Assembly: GCA_003133005.1 (NCBI GenBank)
Contig: PKZI01000200.1
Location: 968 to 9,565 of the forward strand
Reading direction: 5' to 3'
Source of the DNA: Acidimicrobiaceae bacterium
Lineage (GTDB): Bacteria > Actinomycetota > Acidimicrobiia > Acidimicrobiales > RAAP-2
Length of the DNA: 8,598 nucleotides
The notes beneath the pieces are model-generated. The model saw nothing but the letters and a program-made list of their open reading frames with translations, did no database searches and was not told the DNA's origin. A program made the position numbers and the translations under genes. This document shows positions 1 to 7,760 of this stretch, in pieces; position 1 is the stretch's first letter; each line of letters starts with the position of its first letter.

Positions 1-1896
<1,896 letters not shown>

Positions 1897-1900
<4 letters not shown>

Positions 1901-3147
1901 GACGCCGACGTCGCTACCTGGTGGAAGCGCAGCGCGTCTTCGGCGTCCGCGAGTGACGGACCAATGGTCGAACTTACCGTTGCGGTGTCGACGATCGCGT
2001 CGAGGGTCTTGAGCCCGTGACCGGAGATGATCGCCACGACGGACTTAGTGGGGTCGATCGTGCCGCGACCGATCATCTGGCGAAGCGACGCAATGGTGAC
2101 CCCACCGGCGGTTTCGGCGAAGATGCCCTCGCTCTCAGCAAGTAGTCCAATGCATTCGAGGATTTCCTCGTCGGACACCGAGCCACAGTCCCCACCGTTC
2201 GCGCGGAGTTCGTCCAGCACATAGGGACCGTCGGCGGGGTTTCCAATGGCGAGCGAGCGCGCAATGGTGTTCGGGCGTTGGGGCGTCACCACGTCGGCGC
2301 CGTCAGCAAAGGCCGTCGCGACCGGCGAGCAACCCTGTGCCTGGGCGCCAAACAGCACCGGCGCGCCACCCTCGACGAGTCCGAGGTCAATGAACTGGTG
2401 AAAACCTTTGGCGACCTTGGTGAACTGACTGCCCGACGCAATCGGGACCACTACTTGGTCCGGGGTACGCCAGCCGAGCTGTTCGCAGATCTCGAAGGCC
2501 AGGGTCTTGGAACCCTCGGCGTAGTAGGGACGAAGGTTGACGTTGGCGAAGGCCCAGTCGGGATGTTCAGCGACGAGTTCGACGCATAAACGGTTCACGT
2601 CGTCGTAGTTCCCCTTCACCCCGAGCACCGTGCCGCCGAAGATGGCGGTCATTGCAATCTTGGATTTCTCCAAGTCGTCAGGAATGAGCGTGACGCTCGG
2701 CCAACCAATGAACGCCGCGTGTGCAGCAACCGACGTCGCGAGGTTGCCCGTCGAGGCGCACGCCGCAGTCGTGAATCCCAGGCGACGCGCACTCGAGAGG
2801 GCGACCGACACGACGCGGTCTTTGAACGAACCCGTCGGGTTACGCGTGTCGTCCTTCAGCCAGAGTTCGCGCAGCCCCAGTATGTCGCCCAGACGCGTGG
2901 CGCGACGAAGCGGCGTCCAACCCGCGCCGAGGTCGACGGGCTCGTCGCCCGGGTCGGGTAGCAGCGCCGCGTAGCGCCAGATTGAATTCGGCCCGCTCTC
3001 GATTGACGCGCGCGTGACCTTACCCCGCGCGCCTTCAAGGTCATAGGACACCTCGAGTGGACCAAAACACACGTCACACGAATACCGGGCCTCGCCAGGG
3101 TAGGCGGTACCGCATTCTCGACATAAAAGACCTGTAGCGAAACTCAT
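1897..3147 (-). CDS. thrC: Threonine-synthase-family PLP enzyme (possible thiocarboxylate-dependent homocysteine synthase)
   Basis: A 416-residue fold-type II PLP enzyme. An N-terminal zinc ribbon (C9-x2-C12, C24-x2-C27) precedes the catalytic region: WTPL (77-80), NPTGSFKDR with PLP lysine K109, STGNLATS (132-139), the PIASGSQFTK phosphate-binding loop (235-244) and GIFAETAGG (341-349). Family members convert O-phosphohomoserine to threonine. Two contextual facts argue for a different or additional product: a SAM-sensing S-box riboswitch lies immediately upstream, and the next gene, overlapping by 4 nt, encodes a CysO-type sulfur donor. Sulfide transfer to the same substrate would give homocysteine. 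The ATG at 3147 is chosen because it starts 8 residues before the zinc ribbon and has an AAAGGGAG motif upstream. An in-frame TTG at 3264 is impossible because it lies in the -10 region of the promoter. Family membership is near certain; the product is open. Confidence 0.93.
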
Positions 3148-3149
3148 AA

Positions 3150-3157
3150 CTCCCTTT
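3150..3157 (-). promoter_or_regulatory. Ribosome binding site of the threonine-synthase-like gene, abutting the riboswitch
   Basis: AAAGGGAG lies 2 nt before the ATG (5 nt if AAGG is taken as the core). It starts at the base after the 3' strand of riboswitch helix P1 (3158-3162), so closure of P1 on SAM binding would put a helix directly against the Shine-Dalgarno. No hairpin plus U-run lies between aptamer and start, which favours control of translation. Confidence 0.7.
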
Positions 3158-3259
3158 TCATCGATCGGGCTTTGGCACCTGGTGTGTAGAGGGTCGCTCT
3201 GGGGCACACTGGTTGTCGCGACTTCAAAGGGCCCGCCCCTCAGTCGCTCTTGATGACCC
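3158..3259 (-). promoter_or_regulatory. S-box (SAM-I family) S-adenosylmethionine riboswitch, apparently without P4
   Basis: Minus-strand RNA reproduces the SAM-I core. P1 is TCATC (3252-3256) with GATGA (3158-3162). AAGAG follows the P1 5' strand. P2 is GCGACT (3242-3247) with AGTCGC (3218-3223), with GA-rich internal-loop bases as in the S-box kink-turn. P2b is AGGG with CCCT, enclosing the loop CGGG (3232-3235). A conserved-type ACAACC follows P2. P3 is GTGTG (3205-3209) with CACAC (3182-3186). AGGTGCCAAAG (about 3170-3180) matches the S-box AGGTGCTAAAT segment. CCCG (3166-3169) can pair with the P2b loop, giving the diagnostic pseudoknot. Only 3 nt separate this from P1, so the usual P4 stem is missing, as in SAM-I/IV-type relatives. 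S-box switches normally turn methionine and SAM genes off when SAM is high. The promoter places transcription start at P1. Confidence 0.9.
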
Positions 3260-3264
3260 TCCAA

Positions 3265-3292
3265 TTCTTACGGAAAACTTTCGCGCTGTCAA
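3265..3292 (-). promoter_or_regulatory. Promoter of the riboswitch-thrC-cysO transcript
   Basis: A perfect -35 TTGACA (3287-3292) is followed after 16 nt by TAAGAA (3265-3270), or after 17 nt by AAGAAT (3264-3269). The predicted start is about 3257-3259, the first bases of the riboswitch P1 helix. The agreement between two independently recognised elements supports both. Confidence 0.75.
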
Positions 3293-3328
3293 GTGCGGTC
3301 GTCGACCGTGACCCATAACCTCGATTTG

Positions 3329-4105
3329 GTGACTACTTCCGATGGTCCTTGGACCCTCAACCGCGACGAGTTCGACCTCAAGAGAGTCCAAGCGATGAAG
3401 TCGTCGACCTCGGTCGCGGTGGTGATCCCGGCAAAGAACGAGGCCGACACCATTGGCGCGGTCCTCGAAGCGGTGAACTTCCACGTTGACTTCGTCGACG
3501 AACTCGTGGTGGTGGACGATCACTCCAACGACGACACGCCCACGGTCGCCAATCGTCACGGCGCCAAGGTCCTGCATCTCGAGGGTCGAGGCGGCAAGGG
3601 TGAAGCCATGCGCGCGGGACTTGGCGCGACGTCGTCCGAACTCGTCGTGTTCCTCGACGCCGACGTGCTCAACACCACCACGGAATTCGTGCCTCGTCTC
3701 GTCCAGCCACTCTTAGAGCGAGCGGACATCGAGCTCGTCAAGGGCTATTACGAGCGTCCGCTGCACAACATGCCCACGGGAGGAGGTCGCGTCAACGAAC
3801 TCGCCGCGCGCCCGATACTCGCGCTGCTCTACCCCGGGCTCGGTGAGATACGTCAACCACTCGCCGGCGAAACCGCGGCTCGACGTGGCGCACTCGAGTC
3901 AATCACGCTCGAGTCCGCCTACGGCGTGGAGATCGCCCTTTTGATCGACATCGCGCGCCAATACGGTGTGCATTGTCTTGCCCAAGTCGACTTGGGTGTT
4001 CGTCGCCATCGCAACCGTCCCCTCGAGGAACTGCGGCCCATGGCGGTCGACGTCTTGCGCGCCGCGCTGGGTCGGTTCAAGGTCGCGCTGCCACCGCAGG
4101 CGTAA
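3329..4105 (+). CDS. gpgS: Glucosyl-3-phosphoglycerate synthase (GT81-type glycosyltransferase)
   Basis: A 258-residue GT-A glycosyltransferase, likely transferring glucose from an NDP-glucose to 3-phosphoglycerate. This is the first step to glucosylglycerate and, in mycobacteria, to methylglucose lipopolysaccharide. Visible motifs are VVIPAKNEADTIG (31-43), VDDHSND (62-68), GKGEAMR (99-105), the metal-binding DAD (110-112), GGGRVNELAARP (151-162), RQPLAGE (about 175-181), AYGVEIALLID (197-207) and RRHRNRPLEEL (225-235). These match mycobacterial GpgS closely, though this protein is shorter at its C-terminus. The start is uncertain. No Shine-Dalgarno precedes the GTG codons at 3293, 3308 or 3329. 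The ATG at 3395 has a weak AAGAGAG but would remove WTLNRDEFDLKRVQAMK, which resembles a conserved N-terminal segment of the family. A leaderless start near 3329 after TAACCT (3313-3318) is possible. The gene is divergent from the riboswitch operon; no gpgP phosphatase is adjacent. Confidence 0.88.
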   Translation: MTTSDGPWTLNRDEFDLKRVQAMKSSTSVAVVIPAKNEADTIGAVLEAVNFHVDFVDELVVVDDHSNDDTPTVANRHGAKVLHLEGRGGKGEAMRAGLGATSSELVVFLDADVLNTTTEFVPRLVQPLLERADIELVKGYYERPLHNMPTGGGRVNELAARPILALLYPGLGEIRQPLAGETAARRGALESITLESAYGVEIALLIDIARQYGVHCLAQVDLGVRRHRNRPLEELRPMAVDVLRAALGRFKVALPPQA

Positions 4106-4112
4106 AACGCCT
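4098..4112. terminator. Small hairpin between convergent stop codons
   Basis: AGGCGT (4098-4103) and ACGCCT (4107-4112) form a 6-bp perfect stem with an AAA loop, spanning the stop of gpgS and touching the stop of the opposing LytR_C gene. It can form in either transcript. No U-run follows on either strand, so its role as a terminator is tentative. Confidence 0.35.
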
Positions 4113-4614
4113 AGCCCTTAATAGCGATGTCGGGTCCAAGGATGACGATGACGTCGTCGCCCGACGAACCCGACACAGGATTGAGCCCATTGAGAGGTTG
4201 GATCGCGGACGTCGACACCTTGATCTCATTTGCGACCTCTTGTGCGGCCCAGAGAAAACCTGGGTTGTAATAGATAACGGTCGCCGACACCTTCGGACCG
4301 TTCACCTGGGGCAGTGCATCCCAGTTGAGCGACTCAAGTTGCTGGGTATACGAACGCGCCAGTCCAGAAACATTGGTGCCGTTCGCGACTTGCACCGGCA
4401 CCTTATTCCTGGGCAGTGTCGTTGAAGTATCGCCGGCAGCGGTAGTTGTCGTCGTTGTGGTGGCTGTGACACTCGCGGTGGACGATTTCGTCGCGCGAAG
4501 CATCAAGAACGTTGCACCAACGAAAAGAGCGAGGATGATAAGGACGACGCCAAGGGATGGTTGATAGTGCGATCCTCCCGGGTTCTGGTGTTGCGGCTGG
4601 GAGTCGTCGCTCAT
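4111..4614 (-). CDS. Membrane-anchored LytR_C-domain protein
   Basis: A 167-residue protein with a short polar N-terminus (1-20), one transmembrane helix (about 21-39, LGVVLIILALFVGATFLML), a low-complexity Ser/Thr-rich linker with seven Thr in a row (about 43-66), and a LytR C-terminal-type domain (about 71-160; VPVQVANGTNVSGLA, then a VIYYNPGF strand and VIVILG near the end). The orientation predicted from the sequence is cytoplasmic N-terminus with the domain outside. LytR_C domains occur at the ends of LCP cell-wall ligases and in small free-standing actinobacterial proteins like this one. Their function is unknown and no catalytic LCP domain is present. The start has no strong Shine-Dalgarno. 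The 3' end lies 5 nt from the convergent gpgS, and the 5' end lies 47 nt from the oppositely oriented tRNA gene. Confidence 0.85.
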   Translation of the reverse strand: MSDDSQPQHQNPGGSHYQPSLGVVLIILALFVGATFLMLRATKSSTASVTATTTTTTTAAGDTSTTLPRNKVPVQVANGTNVSGLARSYTQQLESLNWDALPQVNGPKVSATVIYYNPGFLWAAQEVANEIKVSTSAIQPLNGLNPVSGSSGDDVIVILGPDIAIKG

Positions 4615-4661
4615 CTCGTCAACTCTAGACCGAGCGAACTTTCACTAACCTGTACTCGCCA

Positions 4662-4735
4662 GCCGGTGTGGCGCAGTCTGGCAGCGCAGGCGATTTGTAA
4701 TCGTCAGGCCGGGGGTTCGAATCCCTCCACCGGCA
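4662..4735 (+). tRNA. tRNA-Thr (anticodon UGU)
   Basis: The 74 nt fold into a full cloverleaf. The acceptor is GCCGGTG with CACCGGC plus discriminator A (4735). The D stem is GCGC/GCGC. The anticodon stem GGCGA/TCGTC encloses TTTGTAA, with anticodon TGT at 4696-4698. The variable loop is AGGCC, and the T stem GGGGG/CCCTC encloses TTCGAAT. The anticodon reads ACA, hence threonine. CCA is not encoded (CTA follows). A possible -10 TAACCT (4646-4651) lies just upstream, but no good -35 is seen. Confidence 0.97.
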
Positions 4736-4739
4736 CTAA

Positions 4740-4760
4740 GGCTGGGAACCTCAGCCCTTT
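4740..4760 (+). terminator. Probable tRNA-Thr terminator
   Basis: GGCTG (4740-4744) pairs with CAGCC (4752-4756) around a 7-nt loop, followed by CTTT. It begins 4 nt after the tRNA end, where a terminator is expected. The stem is short and the T-run weak. Confidence 0.45.
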
Positions 4761-4784
4761 CGTGGCACAACGGTCCTCTTCGTT

Positions 4785-4823
4785 CCGTTACCCAGTAACG
4801 CCTGATGCGCTACCGGGTAACGG
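4785..4823 (-). terminator. Long 3' hairpin of the InlB/OmpA-like gene transcript
   Basis: A symmetric 39-nt inverted repeat. The outer 9 bp are CCGTTACCC (4785-4793) and GGGTAACGG (4815-4823). Inside are GTA/TAC and CGC/GCG, around a 5-nt loop (4802-4806). The two positions that are A-C mismatches in plus-strand RNA become G-U pairs in minus-strand RNA, giving a continuous 17-bp stem. This indicates it acts in transcripts of the gene ending at 4854, whose stop lies 30 nt before. There is no U-run, as is common for high-GC actinobacterial terminators. It could instead be a 3' stability element. Confidence 0.6.
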
Positions 4824-4853
4824 CTGATCCTCGACCTGGCGCGGTGATTTCTA

Positions 4854-6284
4854 CTACAACGTTAGAAAAATCTCAACGCGTCGAAACGCCGTGTTCGTCG
4901 AACTCTGTACCGAGCCTTCGCCCGTCGAGTGCATCGAGACTGGCTGGACGTGCAGCGCGACGAGTACGTCGCGCAGATAGTTCTCGACCGAGGTCGCCCT
5001 ACGAGCACTCAAGGTTTTCAGGTTCGCGCTCGTCTCACTGGCGAGCGAGTAACCGAACATCGAGGCAGTTACGAAGTGACGAGCCTTCATGCTTTCGCCG
5101 ATGTTGTGTATTTGGCTCTTCATGGTCGAACTCAGGGCCGACGAGCCAACGGGAAAAGGTCCAATTGCCCCTGCGAGTTCGGCCGTTGCCGGAACTTTGA
5201 CCGTGGCGATCCACACTGCGTAGAGCGTCTCGGGCGTGCTCACCACAAACTTCGCTCCGCTCGCATAAATGGTCGAAGGTGAACTCGACGTCAAACTCCA
5301 ACCTGAAAAAGTGTGACCGATGTCGAGCAGACCTGAACCCGCAGGAAGTGTCACCGAGGAACCGGACATGACGCTCATCGACGCGACGGTACCCGTTCCA
5401 CCGTTCCCCGAGAACAGGAGAGGGATCGGCACATTCGATGCCCATTGGGCATAGATCGTCAACGACGTTGTCGGAATGAACGACGCTCCACTCAGTCCAA
5501 CGAGCGTTCCACCCGTTGGGGACGTAAACCAACCTGTTTGAGTGAATCCAGGGTACGAGAGCGCTCCCGCTGCAGGAAGTTGAACTGCCAATCCTGGGTT
5601 CACCGAGACCGGATTCAAAACTGCTGTCGCACCACCGTTACTAAACGAGACGGTAACTGGTGATACGGGGGGCGACGATACCGGTGGAGACGACGTTGGA
5701 TTCTGCGTCCACTGGGCATAGAGATTCAAATCATTCAAGAAGTTGTAGGAGGCTCCATCGGCGTAGGTCGTTCCTGCTCCATTCGCGTTGGTATTCCAAT
5801 TACTGAAGGTATATCCGGTTCTTGCGAAGCTTGGGCTCAAACTCGAAAATGACGTCAGATTGGTGGTCACATTGTCGGTTTGATCCGCGACGGTTGTATC
5901 TGATGGGTTGTCATTCTCACTAAAGGTCACTGAATTGAAACCTGAAGTCCATTGGGCGTACAGCGCGAGATCGCTCGCAAAGGAATAGGTCGCCCCATTG
6001 GCGTAAGACGTCCCACTCCCATTAATCGCAGTATTCCAATCAAAGAATGTGTAACCGGATTTACTAAAACTTGGCGACAGCGCGGAAAACGAAGTAAGCG
6101 CTTCGCTGCTCGATGCGGTTTGTGATGAGGCGACAGTGTCAGATCCACTGTCATTCTCGTCGAAGGTGACTACAGAAAAACCAGTCGCAGAAGCCGCAAT
6201 GGGAATCAACACTCCAATTAGTGCAACCAGTCCAATCATTGCAATAAAACGTCGAGTTTGAGTTTTTAACCAGATTCGCATCAT
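4854..6284 (-). CDS. Secreted protein with four InlB-type B-repeats and an OmpA-like C-terminal domain
   Basis: A 476-residue exported protein. A signal peptide (basic MMRIWLKTQTRR, hydrophobic 13-30, AxA site near 31-33) is followed by four InlB B / Listeria-Bacteroides repeats ending in YAQW or YAVW at 109-112, 189-192, 278-281 and 355-358. Other shared marks are GYTF-x-x-W in the first two and GF/HTF-x-GW in the last two. A Pro/Ser hinge (196-209) splits them into pairs. The C-terminus (about 380-476) resembles the OmpA/MotB peptidoglycan-binding fold: NLKTLSARRATSVENYL (421-437) and FRRVEIFL (467-474). The usual GHTD Asp is replaced (GYSLAS, 411-416), so binding to diaminopimelate is uncertain. 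No LPXTG motif or C-terminal membrane helix is present. Two ATGs are adjacent; the second (6281) has the better spacing from AAGGA. The DNA is clearly more AT-rich than the flanking genes. A surface or adhesive role is inferred. Confidence 0.85.
   Translation of the reverse strand: MMRIWLKTQTRRFIAMIGLVALIGVLIPIAASATGFSVVTFDENDSGSDTVASSQTASSSEALTSFSALSPSFSKSGYTFFDWNTAINGSGTSYANGATYSFASDLALYAQWTSGFNSVTFSENDNPSDTTVADQTDNVTTNLTSFSSLSPSFARTGYTFSNWNTNANGAGTTYADGASYNFLNDLNLYAQWTQNPTSSPPVSSPPVSPVTVSFSNGGATAVLNPVSVNPGLAVQLPAAGALSYPGFTQTGWFTSPTGGTLVGLSGASFIPTTSLTIYAQWASNVPIPLLFSGNGGTGTVASMSVMSGSSVTLPAGSGLLDIGHTFSGWSLTSSSPSTIYASGAKFVVSTPETLYAVWIATVKVPATAELAGAIGPFPVGSSALSSTMKSQIHNIGESMKARHFVTASMFGYSLASETSANLKTLSARRATSVENYLRDVLVALHVQPVSMHSTGEGSVQSSTNTAFRRVEIFLTL
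5697..6176 (-). repeat. Two tandem 80-codon units encoding B-repeats 1 and 2
   Basis: Residues 37-116 and 117-196 align without gaps at an exact 80-residue period: VTFDENDSGSD/VTFSENDNPSD, LTSFSALSPSF/LTSFSSLSPSF, SGYTF/TGYTF, WNT, and LALYAQWT/LNLYAQWT. This suggests an internal 240-nt duplication, already diverged. Repeats 3 and 4 have different lengths and are more distant. Confidence 0.8.
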
Positions 6285-6416
6285 GATCCTTCGAGTAGAG
6301 GAATGTGCGCCTGGGCTAACAGCTCACTTACAACATCACCAAAACCCGAATTGTTTGTTCGTGCCACGGGCCAGTGACGATTCAACTTCAGAATGAATCA
6401 TAAGTACAACGGTCGC

Positions 6417-6436
6417 GCATCGAATGATTCAGATGC
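6417..6436 (-). other. Imperfect palindrome just after the rlmB stop
   Basis: GCATC and GATGC arms flank GAAT/ATTC with one extra base, beginning 6 nt past the rlmB stop. It is not followed by a U-run and the loop would be small, so it is only a candidate 3' end structure. The rest of the 6285-6441 gap shows no gene and no convincing promoter, apart from AAGGATC ahead of the InlB-like start. Confidence 0.3.
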
Positions 6437-6441
6437 ACCTT

Positions 6442-7293
6442 TTAGCGAAGGAGTCGTCGTTGTCGCGCGACTTCGAACGCCGCGACGGACACAGCGACGC
6501 CAGCGTTGAGAGAACTGATCTTTCCGAGTTGCGGAATCGACACAACGGCCGCACAGCGTTTGCGCGTCAATGTCGCAAGGCCCTTTTCTTCGCCACCGAC
6601 GACCAGCGCCACCGGTCCTGACCCAAGATCGAGGTCGTAGAGCGAATCCTTCGACTCACCAGCGAGTCCCACCGTCAGAATCTCCGCTTTGTTCAATTGA
6701 TCGATCGCCGCAGGTATTCCGCCCACGTCACAAAACGTCAGGTACTCAATGGCGCCGGCGGCGGTCTTGGTGACCGTCGGGGAGATTCGAGCGGATCGGT
6801 GCCGCGGGACGATGATGCCCGTCACGCCAGCGCCCTCGGCGCTTCGCAACATCGCGCCCAAGTTACGAGGATCGGTGACACCGTCGCAGACCAAGAGGAA
6901 CGGTTTTTTCACACCGAGGAGCTCATCGAGCGAGACGGTCTTGAGCGCCTGTGCGAGGGCCATGACGCCCTGGTGACCCTCGGTCTTCGCTTCACGATCA
7001 AGACGAGTCATCGAAATCAATTGCACCGGCACGCGCTGGCGCTGGGCTTCAAACTCGATGGCGTCGAGCGTTGCAGAGGCGTCCTGGGCTTCGGCGATGA
7101 AGATCTTCGTCACGCTGCGCCGCTTCGCGCGCAGCAGCTCCAGGACGGCATGTCGCCCTTCAACCTGGTCGCCCCCGATGCCGTCGCGTTCGCGCGAGGG
7201 ACCTCTACGGGGCGCGCCCGACGGAGTGCGTCGGTCGCCGGGTCGCGGTGACCGCGAAGGCGCGGCGCGGCGCGGCGCGGGGCGAGGACTCAT
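6442..7293 (-). CDS. rlmB: 23S rRNA (guanosine-2'-O-)-methyltransferase, RlmB/TrmH family
   Basis: A 283-residue SPOUT methyltransferase that uses SAM to methylate a ribose 2'-OH; RlmB acts on G2251 in the 23S rRNA P-loop. A basic, Pro/Arg-rich N-terminal extension (1-42) precedes the small RNA-binding domain (VEGRHAVLELL, 44-54; GHQGVMA, 106-112). The three SpoU motifs are intact: DGVTDPRNLGAMLRSAEGAG (137-156, with N144 and R150), VALVVGGEEKGL (228-239) and IPQLGKISSLNAGVAVSVAAFE (253-274). The ATG overlaps the ispF stop (ATGA), and a GGAGGA Shine-Dalgarno lies 3-4 nt upstream inside ispF. It is the last gene of the carD-ispD-ispF operon. The exact rRNA target is assigned by family resemblance; other TrmH-group members modify other sites. 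Confidence 0.93.
   Translation of the reverse strand: MSPRPAPRRAAPSRSPRPGDRRTPSGAPRRGPSRERDGIGGDQVEGRHAVLELLRAKRRSVTKIFIAEAQDASATLDAIEFEAQRQRVPVQLISMTRLDREAKTEGHQGVMALAQALKTVSLDELLGVKKPFLLVCDGVTDPRNLGAMLRSAEGAGVTGIIVPRHRSARISPTVTKTAAGAIEYLTFCDVGGIPAAIDQLNKAEILTVGLAGESKDSLYDLDLGSGPVALVVGGEEKGLATLTRKRCAAVVSIPQLGKISSLNAGVAVSVAAFEVARQRRLLR
7261..7280. repeat. (CGCGG)x4 microsatellite in the 5' end of rlmB
   Basis: Four perfect copies of the pentamer CGCGG encode residues about 5-11 (PAPRRAA) of the basic RlmB extension. Because the unit is not a multiple of three, gain or loss of one copy would shift the reading frame right after the start. Confidence 0.8.
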
Positions 7294-7760
7294 GTCTCCT
7301 CCAACAAGATCACGGCACTGGCCGCGATGCCTTCTCCACGACCAAGAGCGCCCAGGCCCTCCAGCGTCGTCGCCTTCACCGAGACCGTGGTGCCGACGAC
7401 CTCTGACAGCGCCCTCGACATGGCGGGCATGAAGGGAGCGAGTCGTGGTGCTTCGGCGATGATGGTGACGTCGGCCGAGAGGACGCGAAAGCCCTCATCG
7501 TGCGCGAGACCGATGGTCGCCTCGAGCAGACGACGAGAAGGCGCGTCGCGGAACTGGGGATCCGAGTCGGGAAAGTGGCGACCAAGGTCGCCGAGATTCG
7601 CCGCCCCGAGGATGGCGTCACAGAGCGCGTGAGTCACGACGTCAGCGTCGGAGTGACCCGCGAGTCCGGTCGCGTCAGGTATGTGCACGAGGCCCAGCCA
7701 GAGGGCGCGGTCACTCGCGTCACTGAAGGCGTGAGCGTCGATGCCCTGACCGATTCTCAC
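7290..7760 (-). CDS. ispF: 2-C-methyl-D-erythritol 2,4-cyclodiphosphate synthase
   Basis: MEP-pathway enzyme converting CDP-methylerythritol 2-phosphate to the 2,4-cyclodiphosphate with release of CMP; family members are homotrimers with a divalent metal at each site. At 156 residues it has the standard length. Metal ligands D8 and H10 (GIDAH) and H44 are present, with GHSDADVVTHALCDAILGAA (35-54), GDLGRHFPDSDP (57-68) and the C-terminal TTLEGLGALGRGEGIAASAVILL. It starts with GTG at 7760, overlapping the ispD stop (GTGA), with AGGTG 6 nt upstream. It overlaps rlmB by 4 nt. In this operon it acts two steps after IspD; the intervening kinase IspE is not in the window. Confidence 0.97.
   Translation of the reverse strand: MRIGQGIDAHAFSDASDRALWLGLVHIPDATGLAGHSDADVVTHALCDAILGAANLGDLGRHFPDSDPQFRDAPSRRLLEATIGLAHDEGFRVLSADVTIIAEAPRLAPFMPAMSRALSEVVGTTVSVKATTLEGLGALGRGEGIAASAVILLEET

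Noticed and set aside
3148..3264. Extension of the threonine-synthase-like protein to a TTG at 3264
   Set aside because: The extra 39 residues would be encoded by the riboswitch, and the TTG lies in the -10 region, upstream of the predicted transcription start.
4662..4735. T-box-like link between tRNA-Thr and the threonine-synthase-like gene
   Set aside because: The gene's leader is an S-box; it has no T-box sequence or specifier loop, and the two genes are separated and in different orientation.
4785..4823. Integron attC-like site suggested by GTTACCC...GGGTAAC
   Set aside because: The core sites do not match GTTRRRY/RYYYAAC, no integrase or cassette array is present, and a 3' hairpin explains it better.
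4662..6284. Integrated element at tRNA-Thr
   Set aside because: No integrase is visible and I found no second copy of the tRNA 3' end near the other side of the AT-rich gene.
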